From: an uncultured Caulobacter sp.
GTDB taxonomy: Bacteria; Pseudomonadota; Alphaproteobacteria; Caulobacterales; Caulobacteraceae
Reading direction: 5' to 3'
NCBI GenBank assembly: GCA_913776195.1
Contig: CAJYMH010000027.1
Location: 1 to 64,000, forward strand
DNA length: 64,000 bases
Of this stretch, positions 50,878-61,424 are shown piece by piece. The translations under genes and the position numbers were made by a program. Numbering within the stretch: position 1 is the stretch's first letter; each line of letters opens with the position of its first letter. The notes under the pieces are model-generated. The model ran no database searches. It worked only from the letters and a program-made list of their open reading frames with translations, and was not told where the DNA came from.

Positions 50878-51543
50878 ATGCTGACTCTGTTGGGGATCGC
50901 AGTCGTGGTCGTGGGCTTCGTCGCCCGGATCAATCCGCTGCTGGTGGTGGTCGCCGCCGCATTGGTCACCGGCCTCGCCGGCGGCATGGGGCCGCTGGAG
51001 GTGCTCGCCCTCTTCGGCAAGGCCTTCAAGGAGAACCGCTACGTCTCCCTGCTGTGGCTGGTCCTGCCCGCCATCGGCTTGCTGGAGCGCTACGGCCTGC
51101 AGGAACGGGCCAAGGCTCTGATCGGCGGGCTGAAGGCCGCCACCACCGGCCGCATCTTGCTCCTCTATTTCGGCATTCGCCAGATCACCTCGGCCCTGGG
51201 CCTGACCTCGCTGGGCGGTCACCCGCAGATGGTCCGCCCCCTGGTCGCTCCCATGGCCGAAGCCGCCGCCGAAACCCATGGCCTGACCGACGACGAAACC
51301 CGCCAGAAGGTGCGCGCCATGTCCGCGGCCACCGACAACATCGGCCTGTTCTTCGGCGAGGACATCTTCATCGCCATCGGCTCGATCCTGCTGATGGTGG
51401 GTTTCCTGCAGCAGAACGGCATCGTGGTTGAACCCCTGCACCTGTCGGTCTGGGCCATCCCCACCGCCATCGTCGCCTTCGTCGTCCACGGAACACGGCT
51501 GGCGCTATTCGACCGCAAACTGAAGGCCGGAGCCGCCAAATGA
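50878..51543 (+). CDS. DUF969 family membrane protein
   Basis: A 221-residue integral membrane protein of the DUF969 family, with hydrophobic segments including LTLLGIAVVVVGFVARINPLL, VVAAALVTGLAGGM and DIFIAIGSILLMVGFL. Conserved blocks are GKAFKENRYVSLLWLVLPAIGLLERYGL and GLTSLGGHPQMVRPLVAPM. It is always paired with DUF979. The pair has been proposed as a 5-oxoproline transporter because it clusters with oxoprolinase genes in some bacteria. Here no oxoprolinase is adjacent. The stop overlaps DUF979 by 4 bases. Confidence 0.85.
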   Translation: MLTLLGIAVVVVGFVARINPLLVVVAAALVTGLAGGMGPLEVLALFGKAFKENRYVSLLWLVLPAIGLLERYGLQERAKALIGGLKAATTGRILLLYFGIRQITSALGLTSLGGHPQMVRPLVAPMAEAAAETHGLTDDETRQKVRAMSAATDNIGLFFGEDIFIAIGSILLMVGFLQQNGIVVEPLHLSVWAIPTAIVAFVVHGTRLALFDRKLKAGAAK

Positions 51544-52496
51544 TCGGCCTCGAAGTCCTCTACGCCATCGCCGGCGCCCTGTTCGGCGCCATCGCCCTGC
51601 TCAGCGGCCTCGACCGCAGCAACAGCCGGCGCTGGCAGAATGCCGCCTTCTGGGGACTGTTCTCGGCCTGCTTCCTATTCGGCTCCCACCTGCCGAACGC
51701 CGCGAACGGCGTCATGGCCGTCGGCCTGGTCATCGTCGGCGGCCTGGGAGGCTGGCGGCGGGGCGAGCCGCAGACCACCACCGTCGAGCAGCGTCAGGCC
51801 AGCGCCGCGACCCACCGCAACCGCCTGTTCCTCTGCGCGCTCATCATCCCGGTCGTCGCCCTAGCCGGGACCATGCTGTTCAAGCATCTGACCTTCGGCG
51901 GCGTGCATCCCGTCGATCCGAAGCAGGCGACGCTGGTGTCCCTGGTGCTCGGCATCATCCTGTCGCTGGCGGTCGCCATGCCCATGCTACGCGCCCGTCC
52001 GACCGAACCGCTGCAGGAAGGCCGCCGCCTGTTCGATCAGGTGGGCTGGGCCCTGCTCCTGCCGCAGATGCTGGCGGCCCTCGGCGCGGTCTTCGCCGCC
52101 GCCGGGGTGGGCGAGGCGGTCGGCGCCCTGACCACCGCCTGGCTGCCGGAGGGCTCGCAGCTCGCCGCCGTGGTCACCTACACGCTGGGCATGGCGCTCT
52201 TCACCATGGTCATGGGCAACGCCTTCGCCGCCTTCCCAGTGATGACCGCCGGGGTCGGCCTGCCGCTGATCGTCCTGAAGTTTGGCGGCGATCCGGCGAT
52301 CATGTGCGCCATCGGCATGCTGTCGGGCTTCTGCGGCACGCTGATGACCCCCATGGCCGCCAACTTCAACCTTGTCCCCGCCGCTCTGCTGGAGCTGAAG
52401 GACAAGAACGGGGTCATCAAGGCCCAGGTCCCCACCGCCCTCATCCTGCTCTTCGCCAACACAGTGCTGATGTATGTCCTCGTCTTCCGTTTCTGA
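51540..52496 (+). CDS. DUF979 family membrane protein
   Basis: A 318-residue partner of DUF969 with about nine hydrophobic segments. Typical blocks are HLTFGGVHPVDPKQATLVSLVLG and GNAFAAFPVMTAGVGLPLIV, followed by CGTLMTPMAANFNLVPAALLELKD. The Asn- and Pro-containing re-entrant-like segment suits an ion-coupled carrier. It starts within the DUF969 stop (ATGA) and its 3' end overlaps the DUF2891 gene by 23 bases, so all three genes are tightly coupled. Substrate in this organism is unknown. Confidence 0.85.
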   Translation: MIGLEVLYAIAGALFGAIALLSGLDRSNSRRWQNAAFWGLFSACFLFGSHLPNAANGVMAVGLVIVGGLGGWRRGEPQTTTVEQRQASAATHRNRLFLCALIIPVVALAGTMLFKHLTFGGVHPVDPKQATLVSLVLGIILSLAVAMPMLRARPTEPLQEGRRLFDQVGWALLLPQMLAALGAVFAAAGVGEAVGALTTAWLPEGSQLAAVVTYTLGMALFTMVMGNAFAAFPVMTAGVGLPLIVLKFGGDPAIMCAIGMLSGFCGTLMTPMAANFNLVPAALLELKDKNGVIKAQVPTALILLFANTVLMYVLVFRF

Positions 52497-53469
52497 GGCC
52501 GTCGCCTCAAAGTTCGCGTCCATCGCCCTCGGCCATGTGACCCGCCCGTGGCCCTACAAGGCCGACCACGTGATGGACGGCGAGGCCGACGTGGTCGCGC
52601 CGCGCGTCCTGCACCCGATCTTCTTCGGCAGCTTCGACTGGCACTCCTGCGTCCATGGCTATTGGACCCTGGCGACTCTGCTGCGCCTGCATCCTCAGAT
52701 TCCGCAGGCGCCGGCCATCCGCGCCCTTTTCGACGACGCGTTCACCGCAGCAAAGGTCGAGACCGAGCGCGCCTATCTCGACCGCCCGCTGAGCCGCGGG
52801 TTCGAACGGCCCTACGGCTGGGCCTGGCTGCTGATGCTGGCGGCGGAGTTGGACCGCCACGACGCCCCCTGGGGCGCGGCCTTAAAGCCGCTAGCCCTGG
52901 CCTTCGCCGACCGGTTCAAGGCCTTCCTGCCCAAGGCGACCTATCCCATCCGGGTCGGCACGCACTTCAACACCGCCTTCGCCCTGACCCTTACGCTGGA
53001 GTGGGCGCAAGCCAGCGACCCGGCCCTCGCCGATCTGTGCCGCGAGACAGCGCAAGGCTGGTACGGCGAGGACGCCGACTGCCAGGCCTGGGAGCCCAGC
53101 GGCGATGAGTTCCTGTCCTCAGCCCTGATGGAGGCCGAATGCATGCGCCGCATGCTGTCGGCGGACGACTTCAAGACCTGGTTCGCCGCCTTCCTGCCGC
53201 GCGTGGCGCAGCAGTCCCCGGCGACCCTGTTCACCCCCGCCACGGTCAGCGACCGCAGCGACGGCAAGATCGCCCACCTGGACGGCCTGAACCTGTCGCG
53301 CGCCTGGTGCTGGCGCGGCATCGCTTCGACCCTGGACGGAGATACGAAAGCCGCCGCCCTGGAGGCCGCCGAGCGCCACATGAACGACGCCCTGCCCCAT
53401 GTGGCCGGCGACTACATGGGCGAGCACTGGCTGGCCAGCTTCGCCCTGCTGGCGATGCTGGCGGAGTGA
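52474..53469 (+). CDS. DUF2891 domain protein
   Basis: A 331-residue soluble protein of the DUF2891 family, expected to form an alpha/alpha six-hairpin barrel like glycoside hydrolases and lyases. Conserved blocks are HPIFFGSFDWHSCVHGYWTL near residue 47, RPYGWAWLLML near residue 110, RVGTHFNTAFAL, WEPSGDEFLSSALMEAECM, HLDGLNLSRAWCW near residue 270 and MGEHWLASFAL. Acidic and histidine residues in these blocks could be catalytic. Overlap with the DUF979 gene indicates a common function, perhaps processing of the transported compound. There is no signal peptide. Confidence 0.85.
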   Translation: MSSSSVSEAVASKFASIALGHVTRPWPYKADHVMDGEADVVAPRVLHPIFFGSFDWHSCVHGYWTLATLLRLHPQIPQAPAIRALFDDAFTAAKVETERAYLDRPLSRGFERPYGWAWLLMLAAELDRHDAPWGAALKPLALAFADRFKAFLPKATYPIRVGTHFNTAFALTLTLEWAQASDPALADLCRETAQGWYGEDADCQAWEPSGDEFLSSALMEAECMRRMLSADDFKTWFAAFLPRVAQQSPATLFTPATVSDRSDGKIAHLDGLNLSRAWCWRGIASTLDGDTKAAALEAAERHMNDALPHVAGDYMGEHWLASFALLAMLAE

Positions 53470-53478
53470 CACCCAAAC

Positions 53479-53568
53479 CCGCTCACCCCGGCGAAGGCCG
53501 GGGCCCAGGTGAAGTCCTGCTGACTCACCGGATGAATCGGGGTCCCGGCCTTCGCCGGGAATGAGCGG
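53479..53568. repeat. Dispersed inverted repeat, type B (copy 2)
   Basis: The left arm CCGCTCACCCCGGCGAAGGC and the right arm with TCCCGGCCTTCGCCGGGAAT and TGAGCGG flank a variable centre. Arms are nearly identical to 30294-30377. It lies between two convergent genes. Confidence 0.78.
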
Positions 53569-53575
53569 AGTTAGA

Positions 53576-54931
53576 TCACGCCGCCGCCGCCTTCACCGCG
53601 CCGGCGATCTCTTTCACTAGCTGCTTCACCAGCTTTTCGTCATCGCCCTCGGCCATGACGCGGATCAGGGGCTCGGTCCCCGACGCGCGGACCAGCACGC
53701 GGCCCGAGCCGTTCAGCTTGCCTTCCGCGTCGGCGATCGCGGCCTTGACCTTGTCATGCTCAAGCGGCTTGGCGCCGGCGGCGAAGCGGACGTTCTCCAG
53801 CTTCTGCGGCACGGGCTCGAACTGGCGGGCCAGCTTGCTCATCGGCTCGCCGCTGTCGACCAGCACGGCCAGCACCTGCAGGGCCGCGATCAGGCCGTCG
53901 CCCGTGGTCGAGAAGTCCGACAGGATCACGTGGCCCGACTGCTCGCCGCCCAGGTTGAAGCCGCCCTCGCGCATCCGCGCCATGACATAGCGGTCGCCCA
54001 CGCCGGTGCGCTCCAGCTTCAGCCCCTTGGACGCCATGAGGCGCTCCAGCCCCAGGTTCGACATCACCGTGGCCACCACGCCGCCGCCCTTCAGCAGGCC
54101 GCGCTTGGCGTAGGCGCAAGCGATGATCGCCATGATCTGGTCGCCGTCGACCACCAGGCCGTTCTCGTCGCAGATCACCAGCCGGTCGGCGTCGCCGTCC
54201 AGGGCGATGCCGATGTCGGCGCGGTACTCCTTCACCGCCTTGGCCATGGCGGCCGGGTGGGTCGAACCGCAGTCGGCGTTGATGTTCACCCCGTCCGGGT
54301 CGACGCCCACCGGGATCACCTCGGCGCCCAGTTCGTACAGGACGGTCGGCGCGACCTTGTAGGCGGCGCCGTTGGCCCCATCGATCACCACGCGAAGGCC
54401 GGACAGGTTCATCTGGCGCGGGAAGGTCGCCTTGACGATCTCAACATAACGGGCCTGGGCGTCGTCGATGCGCTTGACCCGACCCAGGGCCGCCGGCGTC
54501 GCCAGACCCTCCTGCAGACCCTCGTCCATGTAGGACTCGATCTCGGCCTCCTGGGCGTCCGACAGCTTGTAGCCGTCCGGCCCGAACAGCTTGATGCCGT
54601 TGTCCGCGAAGTTGTTGTGGCTGGCGCTGATCATCACGCCCAGGTCCGCGCGCATGGAGCGGGTCATCATCGCCACCGCCGGCGTCGGCAGCGGTCCGAA
54701 CAGACGCACGTCCATGCCCACGCTGGTGAAGCCCGCCACCAGGGCCGGCTCGATCATGTAGCCCGACAGGCGGGTGTCCTTGCCGATCACCACCAGGTGC
54801 CGGCGGTCGTCGCGCGAGCGGAACAGCTTGCCCGCCGCCAGACCCACGCGCAGCGCCACTTCGGCGGTCATGGGATGCTGGTTGGCCTGACCGCGGATGC
54901 CGTCGGTGCCGAAGTAAGAGCGCTTGGCCAT
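53576..54931 (-). CDS. glmM: Phosphoglucosamine mutase
   Basis: Converts glucosamine 6-phosphate to glucosamine 1-phosphate on the way to UDP-GlcNAc for peptidoglycan and lipid A. It has 451 residues. The N-terminal [19 protein letters not shown], phosphoserine motif [17 protein letters not shown] near residue 100, metal loop DGDADRLV, sugar loop GGEQSGHVI and C-terminal [12 protein letters not shown] are all present. ATG 54931 starts at the conserved N-terminus. It is divergent from glmS, which supplies its substrate; the shared 141-base region may coordinate both. Confidence 0.97.
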   Translation of the reverse strand: MAKRSYFGTDGIRGQANQHPMTAEVALRVGLAAGKLFRSRDDRRHLVVIGKDTRLSGYMIEPALVAGFTSVGMDVRLFGPLPTPAVAMMTRSMRADLGVMISASHNNFADNGIKLFGPDGYKLSDAQEAEIESYMDEGLQEGLATPAALGRVKRIDDAQARYVEIVKATFPRQMNLSGLRVVIDGANGAAYKVAPTVLYELGAEVIPVGVDPDGVNINADCGSTHPAAMAKAVKEYRADIGIALDGDADRLVICDENGLVVDGDQIMAIIACAYAKRGLLKGGGVVATVMSNLGLERLMASKGLKLERTGVGDRYVMARMREGGFNLGGEQSGHVILSDFSTTGDGLIAALQVLAVLVDSGEPMSKLARQFEPVPQKLENVRFAAGAKPLEHDKVKAAIADAEGKLNGSGRVLVRASGTEPLIRVMAEGDDEKLVKQLVKEIAGAVKAAAA

Positions 54932-55072
54932 AGGTCGGAGACTCGTGCGAAACGAAGCGAAATGCAGATTTATGCGGGTGATGGAGAACCGGGTGATAAA
55001 GCCCAGCTCCAAGCCTGCGTCGCGGCAGGATTAAACCCGTCCGCGGCTTTCGACAAAGGATCAAAGCGTTCC

Positions 55073-56893
<1,821 letters not shown>

Positions 56894-56968
56894 CGCATTC
56901 GCCGCAGCCGCACATCTGGACGGCCCCGCCGCATCAGCTCCATGATGCGGTCGATGGGGTGTATCTGA

Positions 56969-57829
56969 GTGAAGCTTCTGACTTTCGGCCACGGCTATAC
57001 GGCCCGGGCCCTCGCCAAGCGTCTTTCCGTGACCGGCTGGGCCACGATCGCCGTCGCCCGCGATGGGGAGCGCGCCGGCGAACTGCGCGCCGAGGGGCTC
57101 CAGGCCGTCGCTGGCGATGACCGTCCGGCCCTGATCGCGGCGCTGCAGGGCGTCTCGGCGATCCTGATCTCCGCTCCGCCGACGCCCGACGGTTGTCCCG
57201 GCCTCAATACCCTGGTCCCCGCCCTGGCCGAAGCCCAGGCCTTCCCGGACTGGATCGGCTACCTGTCCACCACCGGCGTCTATGGCGACCTGCGCGGCGG
57301 CTGGGCCTTCGAGACAAGCCCCCTGCCCGCCGCCTCGCCCGAGGGCGCCCGCCGCGTCGCCGCAGAACGCGACTGGATGCAGGTGGGCCGCGGCATGGGC
57401 CTGACCGTCCAGGCCTTCCGCCTGCCCGGCATCTACGGCCCTGGCCGCAGCGCCTTCGACCGCCTGCGCGACGGCACGGCCCGCCGCATGGTCAAGCCGG
57501 GCCAGATCTTCTCGCGCATCCATGTGGACGACATCGCCGCCGCCCTGGCCGCCTCAATCGCCGCCCCTTGCGCCGGTCGCCGCTACAATCTTTGCGACGA
57601 CGAGCCCTGCGCGCCGCAGGACGTGGTGCTGCACGCCGCCGAACTTCTTGGCATGGCCCCGCCGCCTATCACTTTGTTCGACCCGGACAAGCTGCCCGCC
57701 GCTGCTCTCCGCTTCTACGCGGAGAGCAAGCGCGTCTCGAACGCCAGGGCGAAGGCGGAGCTCGGCTGGCTGCCTGCCTATCCGACCTATCGCGAAGGGC
57801 TGAGGGCCGTTCTGGCGGCGGGGGGATAG
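56969..57829 (+). CDS. NAD-dependent epimerase/dehydratase family protein (YeeZ-like)
   Basis: Extended SDR-like protein of 286 residues. The Rossmann start is FGHGYTARALAKRL, with G-x-G-Y-x-A in place of the classic G-x-x-G-x-x-G, a feature of the YeeZ/YbjT-like group. Later blocks are YLSTTGVYGD with the SDR tyrosine, FRLPGIYGPGRS, and SRIHVDDIAAAL near residue 180. Its sugar or nucleotide substrate is unknown. GTG 56969 is the start. It follows glmS by 75 bases on the same strand, so a link to nucleotide sugars is possible. Confidence 0.85.
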   Translation: MKLLTFGHGYTARALAKRLSVTGWATIAVARDGERAGELRAEGLQAVAGDDRPALIAALQGVSAILISAPPTPDGCPGLNTLVPALAEAQAFPDWIGYLSTTGVYGDLRGGWAFETSPLPAASPEGARRVAAERDWMQVGRGMGLTVQAFRLPGIYGPGRSAFDRLRDGTARRMVKPGQIFSRIHVDDIAAALAASIAAPCAGRRYNLCDDEPCAPQDVVLHAAELLGMAPPPITLFDPDKLPAAALRFYAESKRVSNARAKAELGWLPAYPTYREGLRAVLAAGG

Positions 57830-57868
57830 GGGATCCGACAGCGATGATCGGAACCCCGCGCCATCACC

Positions 57869-58603
57869 TCATACCTGGGCCAGACCGCCATCGACGAAGA
57901 CTTCGCCGCCGGTCATGAAGCTGCTGTCGGACGAGGCAAGGAAGGCCGCCACCGCCCCTGTTTCAGAAGCATCGCCCATGCGCCCGAGCACGGTGGAGGC
58001 GCCGATCTGGGCCGCTCCTTCGTCGCCCAGAACCTCCATCGCCAACTCCGTCGTGATGGGGCCCGGAGACATTACATTGACGCGGATGCCCGTACCCTTG
58101 AGATCCAGCGCCCAACTGCGCGCCAGATTGCGGACGGCGGCTTTCGTGGCGCTATAGATGCTGAACGCCGGCGTTCCCATCACCCCTGTGCTCGATCCGG
58201 TCAGGATGATCGACGCCCCCGCCCCCATCAGCGGCAGGGCCTTCTGCACGGTGAAGACCAGCCCCTTCACATTGAGATCGAAAATCTGGTCGTAGTGCTC
58301 GGGCGTGATCTCGCCCAACTTCGCGAACGATCCTGTTCCGGCGTTGGCCAGCAGGATGTCCACCCCGCCCCGCTCTACCTTCACCGTCTCGTAGAGGCGA
58401 TCAAGGTCGCCAAGATCGGTCACCGACCCGCGCACTGCTCGCGCGTTCGGACCCAGTTGCTTCAGGGCGGCGTCCAGCACGTCCTGGCGGCGGCCGAAGA
58501 TGTAGACGAACGCGCCTTCTTCGATGAAGCGCTTGGCCGCGCCCAGTCCGATACCGGTCCCGCCGCCTGTAACCACCGCCGTCTTGCCGTTAAGTCTGCT
58601 CAT
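57869..58603 (-). CDS. SDR family oxidoreductase
   Basis: Classical short-chain dehydrogenase of 244 residues. TGGGTGIGLGAAKRF is the cofactor loop, NAGTGSF the NAG motif, and catalytic Ser-Tyr-Lys lie in LTGSSTGV and YSATKAAVRN. The C-terminal FMTGGEVFVDGG is standard. ATG 58603 has AAGGAG about 6 bases upstream. It is divergent from an HxlR regulator, which likely controls it, a very common pairing in which the SDR may detoxify a quinone, aldehyde or other electrophile. Substrate is unknown. Confidence 0.9.
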   Translation of the reverse strand: MSRLNGKTAVVTGGGTGIGLGAAKRFIEEGAFVYIFGRRQDVLDAALKQLGPNARAVRGSVTDLGDLDRLYETVKVERGGVDILLANAGTGSFAKLGEITPEHYDQIFDLNVKGLVFTVQKALPLMGAGASIILTGSSTGVMGTPAFSIYSATKAAVRNLARSWALDLKGTGIRVNVMSPGPITTELAMEVLGDEGAAQIGASTVLGRMGDASETGAVAAFLASSDSSFMTGGEVFVDGGLAQV

Positions 58604-58654
58604 GATGTGCTCCTTCATTGAGGTTGCACTCAGCTGGCGGCGCGCCTACCTATC

Positions 58655-58682
58655 GGCAAGTATGCACCTTTTGGTAAGTATC
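58655..58682. promoter_or_regulatory. Direct repeats, candidate HxlR operator
   Basis: GGCAAGTATG (58655-58664) and GGTAAGTATC (58673-58682) share 8 of 10 bases with an 18-bp period. They lie between the divergent SDR and HxlR genes, right before the HxlR start. Confidence 0.45.
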
Positions 58683-58688
58683 AAGAAT

Positions 58689-59108
58689 ATGTCAAAGAAG
58701 CTCGCCCTCCCACATACCCCGCCTTCGGTGGACGGCTGCACGCCGACCCTGCCGGGCTTCACCTGCGGGCTCGACGCCACGCTTCGGCTGATCTCCGGCA
58801 AGTGGAAGCCGCTGATCCTGTACTTCCTCGCCCAAGGCGGTCCGACCCGTTACGGCGAGCTGCGGCGCGCCATCCGCGACGTCAGCGACAAGGTGCTGAT
58901 CCAGCAGCTCAAGGAGCTCGAGGCCGACGATCTGGTGAAGCGGACCGACTACAAGGAGATTCCTCCGAGGGTCGATTACAGCCTCACGCCCCTGGGCATT
59001 AGCCTCGCTCAGGCCCTCGTGCCGCTCTGCACCTGGGGTACGGAAAACATGGCCGAGGTCGCGCGCGTCTTCTCGCAAAGAGAGGCCTGGAGCCGCAAGG
59101 CGGGCTGA
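58689..59108 (+). CDS. HxlR family transcriptional regulator
   Basis: A 139-residue MarR-like winged-helix regulator of the HxlR group. CTPTLPGFTCGLDATLRLISGKWKPLIL is followed by GPTRYGELRRAIRDVSDKVLIQQLKELEADDLVKR and YSLTPLG, the family's helix-turn-helix and wing. Two cysteines near the N-terminus (in GCTPT and FTCG) could sense oxidants or electrophiles, as known for HypR/YodB-type members. ATG 58689 is used; ATG 58662 is possible. It is divergent from the SDR gene. Confidence 0.88.
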   Translation: MSKKLALPHTPPSVDGCTPTLPGFTCGLDATLRLISGKWKPLILYFLAQGGPTRYGELRRAIRDVSDKVLIQQLKELEADDLVKRTDYKEIPPRVDYSLTPLGISLAQALVPLCTWGTENMAEVARVFSQREAWSRKAG

Positions 59109-59132
59109 ACTTCGACGTCCAAGATAACACCC

Positions 59133-59163
59133 TTGACTCATTTCGATGATTAGCTAATCATCG
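59133..59163 (+). promoter_or_regulatory. Promoter with perfect 20-bp palindrome ahead of the ArsR operon
   Basis: CGATGATTAGCTAATCATCG (59144-59163) is a perfect 20-bp palindrome. TTGACT (59133-59138) and TAATCA (59155-59160), 16 bases apart, form a promoter whose -10 lies inside it. Autorepression by the downstream ArsR-type protein, starting 5 bases later, is the likely reading. Confidence 0.68.
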
Positions 59164-59167
59164 CAAT

Positions 59168-59482
59168 ATGAGCCAGGTTTTCAGAGCCCTCTCCGATCCG
59201 ACCCGCCGACGGGTGCTGCTGCTCCTGCGCGGCGGGCCGATGAGCGCGGGCGAGCTCAGCGACCAATTCGACGTCTCCAAGCCGACCATGTCGGCGCACT
59301 TCGCGGTGCTGAAGGAGGCCGATCTGATCCATGCTGAAAAGTTCGGCAAATCAATCATCTACCACTTGAAGCTCTCGGTGCTCGAAGAGGCGTTGTTGGG
59401 CTTCGTCCATTCCTTCGGCATGGGCGCCGAGCCCGAAACCCCGGCCGCCCCGAAGTCAGCCCCCAAAGCGGAGACCGCGTGA
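59168..59482 (+). CDS. ArsR/SdpR-type transcriptional regulator
   Basis: A 104-residue winged-helix regulator of the ArsR family. The domain is at about 2-80: [20 protein letters not shown], then [31 protein letters not shown] with the recognition helix, and a wing. There are no metal-binding cysteines, so it is not a classical metal sensor; the sequence is closer to SdpR-like autorepressors. A perfect 20-bp palindrome covers its promoter. Its stop overlaps the membrane-protein gene (TGATG), giving a three-gene operon. Confidence 0.9.
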   Translation: MSQVFRALSDPTRRRVLLLLRGGPMSAGELSDQFDVSKPTMSAHFAVLKEADLIHAEKFGKSIIYHLKLSVLEEALLGFVHSFGMGAEPETPAAPKSAPKAETA

Positions 59483-59874
59483 TGAGCAAGAACGATCAGA
59501 AGAAGGACCTGCTCGGCAACCTCGCCTGGGGCGTCGGCATCATCGTCCTCGCCCTCGCCGCATCCTTCGCGCGCAAGCAGGGCTATGTGGACAGCGAGAC
59601 GGTCACGCGGATCGTCATCGGCGCCGCCGGCCTGATGATCGCCTGGTCCGGAAACCGCATGCCCAAGACCGTCGTACCCAACGCCTGGGCCGGCCGCGCC
59701 CGCCGGGTCGCGGGCTGGTCGCTGACCTTGAGCGGACTGGTCTATGCCGGCCTGTGGGCCTTCGCCCCCATTCCCCTGGCGGTCACCTTCGGGTCCGCGG
59801 CTGTCCTCGGCGGCATGGTCGTGACCCTCGGCTACTGCTTGCACCTGCGGACCAAGGTGAGGGCCGCCGGATGA
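59482..59874 (+). CDS. Membrane protein encoded with ArsR regulator (SdpI-like position)
   Basis: A 130-residue protein with four hydrophobic segments at about 14-30, 43-58, 76-96 and 98-120, and a polar loop [20 protein letters not shown] between the second and third. The loop placement recalls SdpI-like proteins, in which a short N-rich motif precedes a helix, but the match is weak. Gene order ArsR-membrane protein mirrors the sdpR-sdpI module of Bacillus. ATG 59482 overlaps the arsR stop; its own stop overlaps the DUF2200 start. Confidence 0.68.
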   Translation: MSKNDQKKDLLGNLAWGVGIIVLALAASFARKQGYVDSETVTRIVIGAAGLMIAWSGNRMPKTVVPNAWAGRARRVAGWSLTLSGLVYAGLWAFAPIPLAVTFGSAAVLGGMVVTLGYCLHLRTKVRAAG

Positions 59875-60224
59875 GCCACCGCATCTACACCACCAGCTTC
59901 GCCAGCGTTTATGTCCACTACGTCGCCAAGGCGGAGAAGAAGGGGCGCACCAAGGCGGAGGTCGATCAGATCATCCGCTGGCTGACCGGTTTCACCCAGG
60001 AGGCGTTGGAGGCGCACCTGGCGGCCAAGACGGATTTCGAGACCGTCTTCGCCCAGGCGCAGCTCAACCCCGCGCGCGATCTCATCAAGGGCGTGGTCTG
60101 CGGCGTGCGGGTGGAAGACGTCGCCGATCCCCTGATGCGAGAGATCCGCTACCTGGACAAGCTCATCGACGAACTGGCCAAGGGTAAGGCGATGGAGAAA
60201 ATCCTGCGCGCGCCAGCTGCCTAG
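59871..60224 (+). CDS. DUF2200 domain protein
   Basis: A 117-residue protein matching DUF2200: [25 protein letters not shown], then [12 protein letters not shown] and [20 protein letters not shown], the characteristic C-terminal helix. The domain is mostly alpha-helical, with no known function. It is the last gene of the arsR operon, ATGA-linked to the membrane gene. The stop overlaps the convergent lipoprotein gene by 4 bases. Confidence 0.88.
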   Translation: MSHRIYTTSFASVYVHYVAKAEKKGRTKAEVDQIIRWLTGFTQEALEAHLAAKTDFETVFAQAQLNPARDLIKGVVCGVRVEDVADPLMREIRYLDKLIDELAKGKAMEKILRAPAA

Positions 60225-60667
60225 TCTTTCCAGTTGGCGTAACGCCCGCACTCCGGATCAATCACCGGACCACGCCCCGCCTGGATGCGTTCGACCTTCC
60301 AGCGCTTTTCCAGCAGAGCCTTCACCTCACCGGACAGCGCTTCGCGGCGGGCCTTCGGTCCCGTGAAACCGACCGCCAGCTGATAGAAGGCGAGGCCGGA
60401 ATTGCCGGCGACGACCCGGGCGCCGTCGTTTTCGGCCACGACCTCGATGACTGGCCGCGAAGGTCCGGTGGCGGCTGTCTCACGGCTGCTGTCGATGAAG
60501 TTCAGACCCTGAGTCCGTGCATAGCTCTTCAGCAGGTCCTTGAAGGCTTCCGCGCCCGCGGCGTCCTGCACGCAAACCTCAAGCTCGGGGGCGTAGGGTT
60601 CTGGCTGGGCGCATGCCGCGGAAAGGCCCGCCAAGGCGACGGCCGCCATGATTACGCCGCGCTTCAC
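60221..60667 (-). CDS. Small lipoprotein of unknown function
   Basis: A 148-residue protein whose N-terminus, [20 protein letters not shown], holds a lipobox (SAAC, Cys19), so it is probably lipid-anchored in the periplasm. The mature part ([29 protein letters not shown], then [11 protein letters not shown] and a Cys-containing end PECGRY) has two more cysteines that could pair. No family is recognised. GTG 60667 overlaps the stop of the upstream hydrolase gene (GTGA), so the two are cotranslated. Confidence 0.78.
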   Translation of the reverse strand: MKRGVIMAAVALAGLSAACAQPEPYAPELEVCVQDAAGAEAFKDLLKSYARTQGLNFIDSSRETAATGPSRPVIEVVAENDGARVVAGNSGLAFYQLAVGFTGPKARREALSGEVKALLEKRWKVERIQAGRGPVIDPECGRYANWKD

Positions 60668-61407
60668 GCCACCTCCTCCACCGCCGCCGTCAGCCGCGCC
60701 AGGTCCTGATCCCGCGACAGACGATGGTCGCCATCCTTGATCAGGCTGAACACCACGTCGTCGCAGCGGATCGCATGAGCCAGGGTCAAGGCGTGCATCC
60801 ACGGGACGTCGGGGTCCTGGCCGCCCTGCAGGATGCGCACGGGAACGCCGATGTTCACCGGCCCCGGCAGGATCGACCAGCGCGCGCCGTCCTCCAGCAA
60901 TTCGCGGGTGATCGGATAGGGATCGCCGTACTCAGACGGCCGCATCCACACCCCGTCGCTCGCCAGCGCTTCATGCGCCTCGGGCGGGAATTCGGGGACC
61001 ATCAGCTTCTCGGTGAAGTCTGGCGCAGGGGCGATCAGGACCATGGCCTTCACCCGATCCGGCCGGGCCGCCGCCGCCAGGCAAGCGATCCATCCGCCCA
61101 TGGATGAGCCGACTAGGACCAGCGGCCCTTGGGTCAGGCGGTCGATCACCTCCAGCGCATCGGCCCGCCAACGGCTGATCGTGCCGTCGCGGAACGCGCC
61201 GCCGGACTCGCCGTGGCCGAAATAGTCGAAGCGGACATAGGCCCGCCCCTTGTCCAGCGCCCAATCGGCCAGGGTCTGGGCCTTGCTGCCGGCCATGTCC
61301 GACATGAACCCGCCCAGCCAGACCACCGTCGGCCCCGCCCCCTCGACCTTGCGCCACGCCACGGGCGCGCCGCCTTCCACCTCGAGACGTCCGGTCGATT
61401 CGGTCAT
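60664..61407 (-). CDS. Alpha/beta hydrolase (ABHD10/palmitoyl-thioesterase-like)
   Basis: Serine hydrolase of 247 residues. The oxyanion region is WLGGFMSDMAGSKA, the nucleophile elbow is VGSSMGGWIA near residue 101, and late Asp and His lie in GGQDPDVPW and DGDHRLSR. This pattern matches bacterial relatives of mitochondrial ABHD10, which removes S-acyl groups. No signal peptide is present. It is divergent from a glycosyltransferase with only 17 bases between starts, and linked by GTGA to a lipoprotein gene downstream. Confidence 0.88.
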   Translation of the reverse strand: MTESTGRLEVEGGAPVAWRKVEGAGPTVVWLGGFMSDMAGSKAQTLADWALDKGRAYVRFDYFGHGESGGAFRDGTISRWRADALEVIDRLTQGPLVLVGSSMGGWIACLAAAARPDRVKAMVLIAPAPDFTEKLMVPEFPPEAHEALASDGVWMRPSEYGDPYPITRELLEDGARWSILPGPVNIGVPVRILQGGQDPDVPWMHALTLAHAIRCDDVVFSLIKDGDHRLSRDQDLARLTAAVEEVA

Positions 61408-61424
61408 GGCGTTAACAGGCCTCT

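Noticed and set aside
53756..55072. A long N-terminal extension of glmS
   Set aside because: GlmS needs the cysteine right after the initiator methionine at 55073. The upstream frame is antisense to glmM and looks non-coding.
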